Assembly: GCA_020002185.1 (NCBI GenBank)
Contig: CM034534.1
Location: 62,311,429 to 62,375,428, forward strand
DNA from: Paraescarpia echinospica
Lineage: Eukaryota > Annelida > Polychaeta > Sabellida > Siboglinidae
Direction of reading: 5' to 3'
Length of the DNA stretch: 64,000 nt
Shown here: positions 22,916 through 33,563 of the stretch, piece by piece
Layout: every line of letters starts with the position of its first letter
Position numbering within the stretch: the stretch's first letter is position 1
Made by a program: the position numbers and the translations under genes
Notes under the pieces: generated by a model
Told to the model about the DNA's origin: nothing
Seen by the model: the letters and a program-made list of their open reading frames with translations, nothing else
Database searches by the model: none

Positions 22916-24016
22916 ATGTTCCCCCGAAGGTCGGTAGTTGTCGGCGGCCTCGCCGTAGTCGCAGCGGCTTTCGCTATATATATATATGTGTGTATTATTT
23001 TTTGTAAATCGATCGGACTCGCCGCCGACATGGTGTCCCGGTGGACTCGTGGTGGTACGCAACGAAAGCGCCGCCGTCGCCCGCAACAACAACGGGACCG
23101 GCTGAAGCGCGCTTACTTCGACCCGAAACAGGCGGGCAGCTACGGCGGTGTCGACGCGTTGCATCGGGCGACTGTAGTACCCAAACCGATCGTCAAGCGG
23201 TGGCTATCGGAACAGGACGCCTATACGCTTCACAAACCGATCAAACGACGTTTCAAAAGACGTTGCGTTATCGTAGGCGGTCGAAACCAGCAGTGGCAAG
23301 CCGATCTCGTCGACGTCGCTAAACTGAAAAAGTACAACGACGGTATAACGTTCCTATTGACGGTCATCGATGTCTTGTCGAAGCGGGCGTGGTGCGTCCC
23401 GTTGAAGAGTAAAGCCGGTCCGGCGCTCGTTACGGCCTTCGAGAGCCTGCTGCAGCAGCAGGAGCAGCCGCCGAACGCGCTACAGACCGACAAGGGGACG
23501 GAGTTTTCAACAGACCCTTTCAGAAACTTTTGACGGAACACGGCGTCCACCGTACAACAATGCCTACCATCGAAGTATCAGTAGGACGTCGGCGAGTGTC
23601 AACGCCGCGAACCAGGAGAGTGTGTGGAAGCGGTTGTACGCTGGCGTCGGTCGAGGAGAAAGCCGAAACTGCGAAAGGGAGATCGCGTACGCATCAGCAA
23701 GGCAAAGGGTCGGTTCAAGAAAGGGTACATGGCTAACTGGAGCGAAGAGCTCTTCACCGTCGTAGAAGCGCACCCGTTCGACCCTCCCGTTTACCGATTG
23801 AGGGACTACGCCGGAACGCTACTAGACGGCACCTTCTACGAACCGGAGCTGCAACGAGTAATCGTCCCGAAGGTTAAACTGTATCGCGTTGAGGCTGTTC
23901 TACAGCGTCGGCGACGTAAGGGAGGCGGCGAGGAGGTGCTTGTGAAATGGAGCGGCTATCCGGCTTCCTTCCACAGCTGGATCGACGCCAAGGCGCTCGT
24001 GGACTATAAAGGGTAG
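22916..24016 (+). pseudogene. Polinton integrase with chromodomain, catalytic core deleted
   Basis: A retroviral-type DDE integrase that would insert the element. The read includes LSEQDAYTLHKPIKRRFKR, the first catalytic Asp region QWQADLVDVAKLKKYND, LLTVIDVLSKRAWCVPLK and the second Asp in LQTDKGTEFST. After a stop at 23531, sequence jumps in shifted frames to AYHRSISRT and ANQESVWKRLYAG, so the segment carrying the catalytic Glu is missing. Frame 23624-24016 keeps the SH3-like region (KLRKGDRVRISKAKGRFKKG) and a chromodomain (YRVEAVLQRRR, LVKWSGYPASFHSWID). An odd hydrophobic stretch sits at the N terminus (residues about 6-30). Confidence 0.85.
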
Positions 24017-24063
24017 ACGCACCGCCTCAGTAGTCAGTCGTGCGACGATGACAACGACAGCCG

Positions 24064-24190
24064 ATGACCGACACCGCCGCCGCCGCCGCATCCGTCCTTG
24101 TAGATGCGACCGATGCCATCGACGACGACCACGACGTCCGCGAACGCGTTCCATGGTGTTTCTGCGGCCTAAAGCCGAGTCGTCAATTCC
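24064..24190 (+). pseudogene. Partial tandem copy of the membrane-protein N terminus
   Basis: MTDTAAAAASVLVDATDAID and RERVPWCFCG resemble the start of the next ORF (TDVVDATDAVDDD, REHVPWRICG). The copy stops before the transmembrane segment. It is a local duplication. Confidence 0.55.
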
Positions 24191-24244
24191 TCGCGTCTAA
24201 GATAAAGGGAGGGTGCCATATTACCGGACGGCAGTCGTACGACG

Positions 24245-24559
24245 ATGACCGACGAGGTGACAACTGCTTCCGCCGAAGACCCCGTCGTCGGCACCGCTGT
24301 AACAGACGTGGTCGATGCGACCGATGCTGTCGACGACGACGTCCGCGAACACGTTCCATGGCGTATCTGCGGCAACGAATGCCCTAAAGCCGTGATCGTT
24401 TTCCTGTGTCAGATCATCGTCCTGTACACGGTTATCGTGGTCAGTACATACAATGTGACGCGCGGCCAGGGCGTTTCCAATATATAGACGGCGTTGCTGA
24501 GTAGCTGTCTCGGTTACCTACTACCGAGTCCGTCTATGAAACGCGATGACATCGTCTGA
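24245..24559 (+). pseudogene. Small Polinton membrane protein
   Basis: An acidic Thr/Asp-rich N terminus is followed by one transmembrane helix (AVIVFLCQIIVLYTVIVVS) and YNVTRGQG. A frameshift near 24485 separates this from the conserved end TALLSSCLGYLLPSPSMK. The last 14 bases overlap the start of the minor capsid gene (24546), a compact viral-type arrangement. Confidence 0.6.
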
Positions 24560-25429
24560 CTTTTATCTGACGTTGCCGAGCAATGCCTCTATGAAAACGC
24601 ATCGCAAAAATACGTTGACTCACTACATGACCAAACTACCGCAACGCATCGACTTGTCGGGGCAGTGGGAATGTGGGCTGGCGGGGCTACATTACCCATA
24701 TACCTGGTATAACGTGAGAGACGAGGACGCGTACTTCTTCTTGACTTGCAAGATAGGGGAGAGGGGCGTTTACACCGCCTCGGACGGTAGTGAAATTCAC
24801 CGGAAAGGCAACATCCCTTACGGCTTTGACAACAGCGCTTACGAGTTGATGCACACAATCAACGAGACAATGACGAAATTGAGCACCGATAAAGTCAAGG
24901 CCCGCCTGGAGTTCAGCCCCATTTCTAACCGGATGAAGCTGCGTCTATCGCCGGGTGTTACATTTATCATACCACCTCGGAGCCTCCTGAAGAACGTACT
25001 GGGCTTCGAGTCGTCGACCGTTGTCGCGTCGTGGGCCGACGATTTCATCGTCGGGCAGAGCGACTCCACCGCCAACGGCGGCGTCATCATCAGAACCATA
25101 CCCGCCGCGTATTCCTTCGAGTACGAGGGGAAATATACGGTGGACATGCATCGGGGACTCGACACCTGTCCGTGTACACGGACATCGTGGAACCGCGCAT
25201 CGTCGGTGACGTTTTCGCCCCGCTCCTCCGAACCATTGACGTCTACGGTACGAAAGGGAGCACTATTTCGAATGCTTTCAACCGCTTTCAATACGTACCT
25301 CTTCTGCGGAAACAGTTCGACTCGATCGAGATAAATATGAGAGACGACATCGGTCAACCGATACCATTCGAACAAGGGAAACTCGTGTCGACGCTTCACA
25401 TCAGATGCTGCAAATCCAAACGGTTTTGA
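24546..25429 (+). pseudogene. Polinton minor capsid (penton-type) protein, one frameshift
   Basis: It begins MTSSDFYLTLPSNASM and has the conserved YPYTWYNVRDEDAYFF block near residue 56. The middle holds SPGVTFIIPPRSLLKNVLGF. The C-terminal part, in another frame after about 25160, holds VYTDIVEPRIVGDVFAPLLR and QFDSIEINMRDD. The length of about 290 codons suits the single-jelly-roll capsid vertex protein of Polintons. One frameshift is the only visible lesion. It overlaps its neighbours at both ends. Confidence 0.8.
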
Positions 25430-25856
25430 TGACGTTGAGAGCCGGCCGCAATGTGTACGAGGACTACTACACTCGACAGGTCGGCGGTAACCTACCGGTC
25501 TTTGTCGTCAGTAGAGTACAGCGGGGACACGGCTTGGGCAATCTCTTCGGAAGCCTGTTTCGAAGGGCCATGCCACTTCGAGGAGCCTTGGCGCTGGGAA
25601 ACGTGCTCTCAACAAGGGCGTGCGCGTGGCGCGGGACGTCGTCGACGGCGAAAATTTGAAACAGTCCGTAAAACGACGCGCGAAGGAGGCGGGCGCCGAC
25701 CTTCTCGACGGGCTGCTGAGTAAGTAGCAGCAGCCGCCGCCGAAAAAGCGACGACGGAAAGCAATCGATATAAAGCCGCCGGGTAAACCGTCGAAGCCCA
25801 GTAAGAAGAAACGTCGTCGACAGGAACATACGTCGAGCGATATATTCACCAGCTAG
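25429..25856 (+). pseudogene. Basic core-type Polinton protein (GLG-rich)
   Basis: It starts at an ATG overlapping the upstream stop (TGATG). It reads NVYEDYYTRQVGGNLPVFVV and GHGLGNLFGSLFRRAMPLRG. After a frameshift near 25610 come RVARDVVDG and a Lys/Arg-rich tail (PPPKKRRRKAID). A TAG lies at about 25726. The pattern of an acidic-aromatic start, amphipathic Gly/Leu segment and basic tail recurs beside capsid genes and recalls adenovirus core or membrane-lytic proteins. The exact homology is not settled. Confidence 0.6.
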
Positions 25857-25857
25857 A

Positions 25858-27142
25858 ATGGCGTTCGTGCATCGACAGTCGTGCGAGGGCCTAAAGAGCG
25901 AACTGGACCTGCTCAGCGTCCCGATGACGCAGACGAGCATCGAGAGCGGTCAGTGGATCGAACACCAGCCGCTGACGGCTCTCCACGCGGGCGAACCTAT
26001 CGAGTTCCTCATCCCGGGATCGGGAGACGACTATCTAGAACTGTCGAGCGTTAGACTGTACGCACGAGTCAAAATCGTGCTGGGGGACGGTGCCGATCTC
26101 GTTGACGCTAGCGTCGTGGCCCAACAATTTTCTGCATTCGATGTTCAGTCAAGTCGACGTATCGCTGAACGGCACGCTCGTGATGCCGTCGACCAACACG
26201 TATCCGTACCGGGGCTATATCGAAACCCTGCTGAGTTACGACACCGACGCCAAAAACTCGCAGCTCGGGGTTAGTCTGTGGTACAAGGATACCGCCGAGT
26301 ACATGGAAGCGACCGCGAATGCTAACAACGGGTACGCGCAGCGGCACCGGTTCACCCGGAACAGCCGCGAGGTAGACTTGATGGGACGCCTGCACGCCGA
26401 CGTGTTCATGCAAGACCAGTACCTACTATACGGCGTCGACGTAAAGATCCGACTGGTGCGAAGCAAGGACGCCTTCGCGCCCATAGGAGCGGTCGCCGAT
26501 CCGGGGTTCAAAATCGTGCTGCTGGAGACCTAACTACAAGTGCGAAAAGCTAAGGTGAATCCGTCCGTCCAGCTCGGTCACATTAAAGCGTTAAAGAAGG
26601 GGACGGCCAAGTACCCACTATGTCGAGTCGACTGCAAGGTGTTCTCGATACCTCAGGGTACGATGTCTCATACTCACGAGAACGTCTACCTGGGCGTCCT
26701 CCCGAAACGCGTGTTCATGTGCCTAATCGACAACGACTCCTACGATAAAAACCTGTTTAACGCGAAGCACAACAACATAAACTTACTCGCCCTCTACGTC
26801 GACGGACGCCAGGTACCGAGCAAGCCGTTGCAGCCGAATAACGCGCTTCGCCGTTGCATCCGAAGTTATATGAACCTCTTCGAGGCGACGCGAAACGCGT
26901 ACGAGGACGAGGGGAACGACCTGGCGCGCACCGATTTCAGCGGCGGCTACACCATCTTCGGCTTCGACCTGTCGCCCGACTGTTGCGACGGGGATCATTT
27001 CAACGTCGTCCGTAAGGGAAACCTGCGCGTGGAGGTCCACTTCCCAGTGGCGCTGCCCCGGACGGTGAACGTCGTCGTGTACGTGGAGTTTGAGACGGTG
27101 CTCGAGATCGACAAGAACCGGAACGTCGTGTACGACTACTGA
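25858..27142 (+). pseudogene. Polinton major capsid protein (double jelly roll), two frame breaks
   Basis: The ATG follows the upstream stop by one base. The N-terminal part reads MTQTSIESGQWIEHQPL and DYLELSSVRLYARVKI. After a shift near 26100 come SAFDVQ-type sequence, then SLNGTLVMPSTNTYPYRGY and QYLLYGVDVKIRLVRSKDA. A break at 26531 precedes KAKVNPSVQLGH. The C terminus has TIFGFDLSPDC, GNLRVEVHFPVALPRTVNV and FETVLEIDKNRNVVYDY, ending at TGA 27142. This matches the hexon-like capsid lineage of Polintons. The length of about 428 codons is on the short side, so internal deletion is possible. Confidence 0.85.
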
Positions 27143-27146
27143 GCCG

Positions 27147-27536
27147 ATGATGGACACGTTTCAGCTCATACGCCGCCTGAAGCTCGACGCGTTCACTAAA
27201 AACGTCGTCATCGGTGTCCTGCCTAAAGACGAGCTACCGAAAAGACGGCTCACCGCATACCCAACGGCCTTCGTATGCAACACCGACGACGGTGACGAAC
27301 CGGTGGAAAACTGGGTGTCCGTCTACGTGGACGCCGTTCGGCGAGGCGACTACTTCGACTCGTACGTGCAACCACCGCTACACGCCGACTTCCGGGCCTT
27401 CCTTCGCCGTAACTGCAACTCGTGGACGTACAACGACAAGAGACTGCAGAGCGGAGTATCGAACATATGCGGACAATATTTCGTCGCCTACCTACTCTTA
27501 CGATGCCGCGATATGCCGTTAAAAGGCTTCCAGTGA
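27147..27536 (+). pseudogene. Adenain-like cysteine protease (C48/C5 type), catalytic His replaced
   Basis: A maturation protease of the Ulp1/adenain fold. TDDGDEPVENWVSVYVDA, YFDSYVQPPLHADFRAFLR, NSWTYNDKRLQSGVS and ICGQYFVAYLLL are visible, so the nucleophile region (CGQY) and the acidic motif (FDSY) are kept. The position before WV, where the catalytic His is expected, reads Asn (EN-WV). The frame is otherwise open for 130 codons, close to normal. A second copy of part of it (27402-27455) lies inverted at 33454-33508. Confidence 0.75.
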
Positions 27537-27632
27537 TTGTTCGGCCCCGATAGGGTGGCTAACGATTATCTCGTATTCGAATGGCTAAAACCGCATTGAA
27601 TTTTTTTGCTTTCGCTTCGCTTAGCAGTGACA

Positions 27633-27677
27633 AATAAAAGACGATGAAAACGGCTGCGTTGTTGTTCACTCTTTATT
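27633..27677. terminator. Convergent poly(A) signals between the gene blocks
   Basis: AATAAA on + at 27633-27638 follows the protease. AATAAA on - (TTTATT at 27672-27677) follows the polymerase block. The two transcription blocks converge here. Confidence 0.55.
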
Positions 27678-27709
27678 ATTTCCTAAATACATACATCCAT
27701 ATAGCCTAC

Positions 27710-27900
27710 CTAGCTGCAGACATCCATACCCCTAGGGGAGATCCACACACCCTACCTAACTACACACATCCATACCCCTAGGGGAGGCAACCTATACACA
27801 TACATCCATACCCCTACCTATACACACACATCCATACCCCTACCTACCTTACCACATCCATACCCCTAGGGGAGGGACGGGCACCCTCTTATGTAGTCCT
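27710..27900. repeat. Minisatellite in the Polinton
   Basis: Repeats of about 22-26 bp containing acatccatacccctagggga. The unit includes the palindrome cccctagggg. It lies between the convergent gene blocks. Confidence 0.8.
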
Positions 27901-27954
27901 TAGGGTAGGGTAGGCACCCCCTTAGGTTGTTCTTACGGTAAGGTAGGGTAGTGT

Positions 27955-30900
27955 TTATACGAGTACAGGTGCCGTGGTGATTCCGTCGTCGAGCACGCGA
28001 CGTTTGGCGTAGAAGTAGCTGAACGCCGCGCGCTCTTGAATGTCCGTCAGTACGTACGATTCCTTCAATTGGAAGCCGCGGTTCCATCCGCTACCGCTCC
28101 GTTGGCAGCGCAGCACGGTGAGGAAGACGTCCTTGTCGATATCGTTCTGACGGTTGCTCAACCCCTTCGTGCTGTATTTATCCCCGCCGCCAACGCCGAA
28201 ACAGTAGTAGATCTTACGGCAGAGCGCGACGATACCGCGGCCTGACCATTCCTCTTTTGAAGAGGCCCGCCGTTCTCTTATCGTACTTGCGACGCTTCGC
28301 GCAACATTCGGCGGGCGCGTCCCACGGTCGGCCGGCGAGTCGGCACTGTACGTACTCCTCCGCGTGATCGTCGCAGCACTCCGACGGGAACCATTCTCCT
28401 CGGTGGCGGAAGTAGTGCTCGCGCTTAGCCTCCTCCACCAGCTAGTCGATGCCCCGACCCGCGAGTCTCAAATACGCTGAGTCGGTGTCCATTGCGCAGT
28501 ACTGGAATAGAGGATGCGGCAAGTAGGTAGCGATGAAGTCGTAGTAAAACTCCAGCATACGTAGTTTGGCGTACTGGTACACGAAGTAGCCGATCTGGAT
28601 GATTACGTTGTACCGGACGATTCGCTTGTTAATCGCCACCTCGTAGAGCCAGGGATCGGACACTACGACGACGTCGAGCTGACGGAAGCATCCATCGTTG
28701 ACCAGCATCGAGGCGCCGGTAGTCATGCAGTATTAGATGTCCCGATGCAGATCGACCCGTGTGATAGCTTTCCCATAGGAAGTGTTTCCAAGAAGTTTAA
28801 ACGTATCGTCGAGGATGGCTTTGTCGGGGTCGGTGTCGCCCTCGTGTCGCGCGGCGGAGACCGTGTCGCCTAAGCGACGAAAGCACGCGATCGGGACGTA
28901 CTCGACGATCTGGTACACGCGGTCGACGACGAGTCCGTGCTCCAGATACCACCATAGCATAGTAGGGGAGTCGCGAGTAGAATATTGGTGCCGAAAAAGC
29001 TCCACACGAGCGTCCGCTTAGGTCGGGCCAGGAGCTCGTACGTTTCGGCGTAGCAACGCATGAACGGGCTGAGATCTTCGAGCGTGATGTAGGCGTTCTT
29101 GAAGATCGGCTGCATCTCGGCGAAGGCGTCGCGCAGCGCGTCCGGGACGGCGATGTCGCACTCTATCAGGCCGAAGAGAGTGCCGTCGAGTACGGCCTTC
29201 AAGATCGTCGACCGCGTAACGTCGCCGCCGCCGGTCGAGCAGCGGGTCTCCGGCGGCGGCGGCGGCGGTCTCACCTCGCGCCACTGGCACTCCCACATCT
29301 CGACGACGGTGACGAAGCGGCGAAGGTAGGCTGTGGTGGCATTCGTCTCGGCGTACAGTTGAGTCATCGTTAACCTCGTTAGATTCCTTCCCCGTACACG
29401 GGCAACCGTGGAAGAAGCACCCTTGGAACTGGTACGCCGTCCGCGTCTCCCGACACCGGCCGTCGACCCGGTACTTACCGACGCGTTTCTCGCGCCCGTT
29501 GAGCTGGTGTCGTATGCGCACCCCCGTCCGTTTAGCCTCCCACGTCTGCCACTGCACGGCCATACGACCGTAGCGGTGCTCGCGTTCCGGCCGAAAGGCG
29601 TTCTCCTCGCGGCGGCGCGTGTACCACCCCGTCGACACGTCTTGCGTGATAGCCCAGAGGTAGGGGCCGTTCGCGTCAAACCCCACAATCGAGCGACAAG
29701 TCCGCGCCGACTCGTCGTACTGGGCTCAGCGTAGAACGGTTACGTCGGCCTCGTGATGACGCGCGAAAATGATCGAGGGACCGCCGACGATCTGCGATTG
29801 TATGAGCCGGTGCAGGTCCTTGTTCGGCTCGTTGAAGAGAAAGAAGTGAAGCGTCGACGGGAGATCGTTGAACAGGTAGAATAGCATTAGACCCGGCACG
29901 CTGATGGCGTCCTTGAACATATCGATGCGGCGCTGCTGGTATAAGGCGAACTGTTTGTCGACGGCCTCCAAGAACGGTGCCACGTCTTTGTTGTTGTGCC
30001 AGACGAGGAATTCCCGTAGCGTTGTCATCCCTTCGTCGCGCCACACCTTCACGCAACCCACGTACGCCGCGACGGAGATCCCTTCGCGTTTTAGGTGGCT
30101 GTAGAAAGCCTCCCGTGGCGGCAATTCGGTGTCGTCTAGTTTCCGCAGCTCGTCGAGTTACTCGTAGGGAAAGTATCCCTTCGTCACTTTGCAGCCGTTG
30201 GCCTTCAGAAACTTATCGTAGCTGAAACCGGGGGCTAGGTAGTTGGTGATGTCAGGAACTTGAGCGTCTCCGTCGTTAGACACATGAAGTTGTTCTGACG
30301 TTTGATCGTAAAGGCCTGTCCTTCGGTCATGAGCTGGGGAGATACTTTTTGACGACGTTCAAGTCGTACTTTCCCGAGGTGAAGCCGAGGATGGGGAGCT
30401 GGCGTAGAGGCGTCCACAGGCGATCGGCTAGTATGGTGTTCGGGTTCTTATCCAACGCCGACTCCTCCTCCTCCGTCTCTCGACACTTGGCTCGCCATTC
30501 GTCGTCGAGCGCGGCGATCGCTTCGAAGGTCGGGTCGTACGACGGTCGCAGAGCAGCGTATGCCGCTTCGCTCACGGTCTCCAGGGCGACGATCAGGCAC
30601 TTCGCGAGCTCGTTCGAATCCCCGGTCGTGACGAAGCATTGCACCGTCTCGTGGCCTGGGACGTTCGAGGCGATACTCACGCTGAGTAGCTCGTGTCGGA
30701 CTATCCACCGGCATTTGTCGCTATCCGCCGGCAGGTCATGATCGTCGAAGTAGCACTCGAAGTCGAATGTCGCTCTGTACGGATAGTAGCGCAGGGGTTC
30801 GTCCACGTAGCTACCCTCATCGTCCAACTGTTGAAACACGGACGGCTTCGGGTGGTAGACACCGCCGGGGAAGACGTGGCGAACGTCACCCTCGCACGTC

Positions 30901-32184
30901 GCTTCGTAACGCCGTAAGTGAGAGGCCCTTCGCCACAGCGATTCACCGCACTTACCGCATAGGTACGTGTGACAGAACATCGAGACGTCGCGTATATACG
31001 AATAGTGGGTGTCGTACAAGTTCACGTTCATGGTAGTGGGGTAGCGGTAGAGGGAACGACGGATCAATTCGGCGGATGTTTTCCCGGGCTCCTCCGACTC
31101 CGTCAGTCGATGCACGACCACGTTGGTTTTAAAGACCGTCTCCACCCGGTCGAGTTCGTTCAGAGGAACGCCGGCGAACGTGTAGGGACTCACCCCGATG
31201 GTGATGTAGTCGGCGTAGAGCTTTAAGTCGGGGGCCGTCAAATGGGTGGATACGTTGGCGGCGGCCGCGGCATCGCTAGCGGTGTCTCTTCTATGAAGCG
31301 CCAGACAGCGAAAGAGGCACAAGTTATCGGTGTAGGGTCTACCGTGTCGATCTTTCGCTAGAGCGACTACCGCCCTGTTGGCGTACAGGTAGGCGGGGAG
31401 TTGCGCGTCGAGACAACCGATAGGATGGTGGATGATGGCGTTGAGGAAGTAGGTAACGTTAGTCACCAATTCGGCAACCTACTCCGAGTCGGGTCGTTTC
31501 GCTATAATGTACTGAAGAACGTCGGATTGTCGGGCGCCGTCGAGGAAGCGTTCGAACGACGGGGCGTCGTTGATGAGAGCGGGGGATTCGAGGTAGCGAT
31601 CGCAGCAGTTACACGATGAATGAAAGTACCTGTAACGACCCGTCTCCTTGTGTCGCAGAATAAACCCAAAACTTAGGTTGATTTTAAACGCTCGAGTCTG
31701 CTCTTCGAACATTAGTTGTAGTCGGTGGTCGAGCGTGCCCGTGTCCAAACAACCGATCAGTTGATAATTACATCTCAACTGGATAGGTCCGCGCGATGTA
31801 GACGTGCGTATACTCGACCAGTGCTCGTGAACGATACGCCGTAGGCCGTCCGACACAGCATCGTTATCGGCATCCGCGACGTCTAATGAAGCCTCGTCGT
31901 CGTCGGGGGGGGGGGGGTGGTGGTGGTGGTGTCCTTTTTTCACCGCAGCGCTTCGAGTTTCTCAAATGTTTCAATATATTATAACGATAAACGAAAGATT
32001 TACCGCATATCGGGCATTTGCAGTCATCCCCAGTGTCGGAACCGCATTTCTTTAAATGTTTCGTTACGCCGCTACGAAAGGCGTACTTCCGATCGCAATT
32101 CGTGCATTGGTGCCGCGGCTTATTTTTACACGAGTGCCCCTCCAGACTATCGACAGCGCGACCACATACGGGACAAACAGGCAT
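27955..32184 (-). pseudogene. Polinton protein-primed DNA polymerase B, multiple breaks
   Basis: The polymerase that would replicate the element. From the ATG at 32184 come C2H2/CxxC zinc-finger units (CPVCGRAVDSLEGHSC, CTNCDRKYAFRSGVTKH, CPICGKSFVYRYNILKH), then a linker broken at a 13-G tract (31905-31917). A conserved DNLCLFRCLALHR block follows. The 3'-5' exonuclease motifs are YRATFDFECYFDDHD and GFTSGKYDLNVVKKYL. Polymerase motifs are GFDANGPYLWA, KLLGNTSYGKAI and CAMDTDSAYL. The C-terminal block SNRQNDIDKDVFLTVLR ends at 27955. Lesions include stops at 31479, 30157, 29724, 28736 and 28439 and shifts near 31910, 30340 and 28200. Confidence 0.9.
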
Positions 32185-32255
32185 CGTTGTTAGGTAGGTA
32201 GGTGTCTGCCGGTAGGTTGTAGCACCCACTGACTGACTCTCCGCGGCGTGCGTCC

Positions 32256-32772
32256 GTCCTAGTCGTCTGCCAGTAGGTGGTAGCAGCACCACTAACTGCG
32301 GAGTGTAGGCGCATCCGTCCTAGTCAAAGCCGAAACGATATTAACTACGACGGAGCCCCGACACCGCCTATAAACGGATGGTAGGAATCGCAACCGTTAG
32401 GTGGCTACGGCGAATAAATATCGACTACGATTTGTAAACTTATTAAACGAACGCTAACCATCAATTTTCGAAATTATTAAACAACGTAGAGGCTTTGTTT
32501 CCGCTAGGAGAGGTGTGTCTTATTATTAATGACAGGCTGTAACCTAGTTACACGGCTCGCTGTAGCCGTCGGGTACAAAGTACGCTGGACGTGAGGCGAA
32601 ACGGTGGTGCTAGGGCTAAAAATTCATACGGGGAAGACAAGCGTTTTATTTTCTCGCTAGCTAGACTGGGATTGCGTGTTTGTTTCACTGGGATATGGGA
32701 AAGAATGTTTCTTTGTTTTCATAGACAAGATTGTTCATACGTTTTCAACATTTTATTATGCATCGTAAAATG
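32256..32772. other. Polinton interior without recognised gene
   Basis: A region upstream of the polymerase. It holds short tandem motifs near 32190-32320 (gtaggtggtagcag-like, gcatccgtcctagtc) and no family-matching frame. It may contain the polymerase promoter. Confidence 0.4.
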
Positions 32773-33020
32773 ACTCGTAAGGCTTTATGCCACCTACAGA
32801 GAATACAAGGACTAAACTAAAGTTCGATATAGCGCGGTATTCACCCGCGTGTTGGCTGCGACTAATGTTCGTAAACAAGGCAGATGCGACTAATGTGATT
32901 CGTAAGGCTTTATGCCACCTACAGAGAATACAAGGACTAAATTAAAGTTCGATATAGCGCGGTATTCGGTCGCGTGTTGGCTGCTACTAATGTTCGTAAA
33001 CAAGGCAGATGCAACTAATG
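32773..33020. repeat. Tandem duplication of about 125 bp
   Basis: Two copies of a unit starting cgtaaggctttatgccacct at 32776 and 32901, about 95% alike. No coding potential was recognised. Confidence 0.85.
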
Positions 33021-33064
33021 TTTGGGTCCCAAGAGAGAACCTCTTACAACAACAACTATTAATG

Positions 33065-33446
33065 TCAATCACTGAGGCAAGCTCTTTTCAGCAGGTAACC
33101 CTCCACCGCGGACTCCAGTATCGCATTATCGAAGCAGGAAATCCAGTCGGTGCCTAACAGCCAGTCAGCCACCTGTTTCATAAGGGCCCTTTCCGAGAGT
33201 CGATCCGGACAGGGCGCGCATTGGTCTTCTAGCACGAGTAGCAATCTCGCGGCGCACGGCACGAACGATCGAAGCAGATACGAATCGAGCACGGACTGAA
33301 AAAAACTGATTGGTTATTCCAGCCACATCCTCGTACATCAGGCGATAGCGTCGGTTGGGTTTTCCGCCTCGATACCCGTACATATGTACGATGGGGCATC
33401 CTTCTTCGGGTGGACACTCACCGCAGAAGTGGTTGACGCGATCCAT
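33065..33446 (-). pseudogene. Unknown Cys-containing Polinton ORF near the right end
   Basis: The ATG at 33446 reads MDRVNHFCGECPPEEGCPIV, then GGKPNRRYRLMYEDVAGITN. After a shift near 33300 come SYLLRSFVPCAARLLLVLED, QCAPCPDRLSERALMKQVAD and a final ILESAVEGYLLKRACLSD before TGA at 33065. The paired cysteines (CGEC, CAPC) suggest metal binding. I do not recognise the family. It lies between the NADAR remnant and the polymerase, in the terminal accessory zone. Confidence 0.4.
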
Positions 33447-33453
33447 TACCGTT

Positions 33454-33508
33454 TCCGCTCTGCAGTCTCTTGTCATTGTACGTCCACGAGTCGCAGTTAC
33501 GGCGAAGG
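33454..33508 (-). repeat. Inverted 55-bp copy of the protease gene segment
   Basis: Nearly identical (about two mismatches) to the inverse complement of 27402-27455, the protease part encoding NSWTYNDKRLQSG. It is isolated, with no flanking protease sequence. Confidence 0.7.
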
Positions 33509-33563
33509 CTTCAACGACGAGTCCATATCGACGACTGGCGGGCATGAAACAAGCGATGACTTT

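Noticed and set aside
27214..27522. Second protein over the protease gene
   Set aside because: A frame-shifted shadow of the protease without its own motif.
27710..27900. CRISPR-like array
   Set aside because: Short imperfect minisatellite without unique spacers, in eukaryotic DNA.
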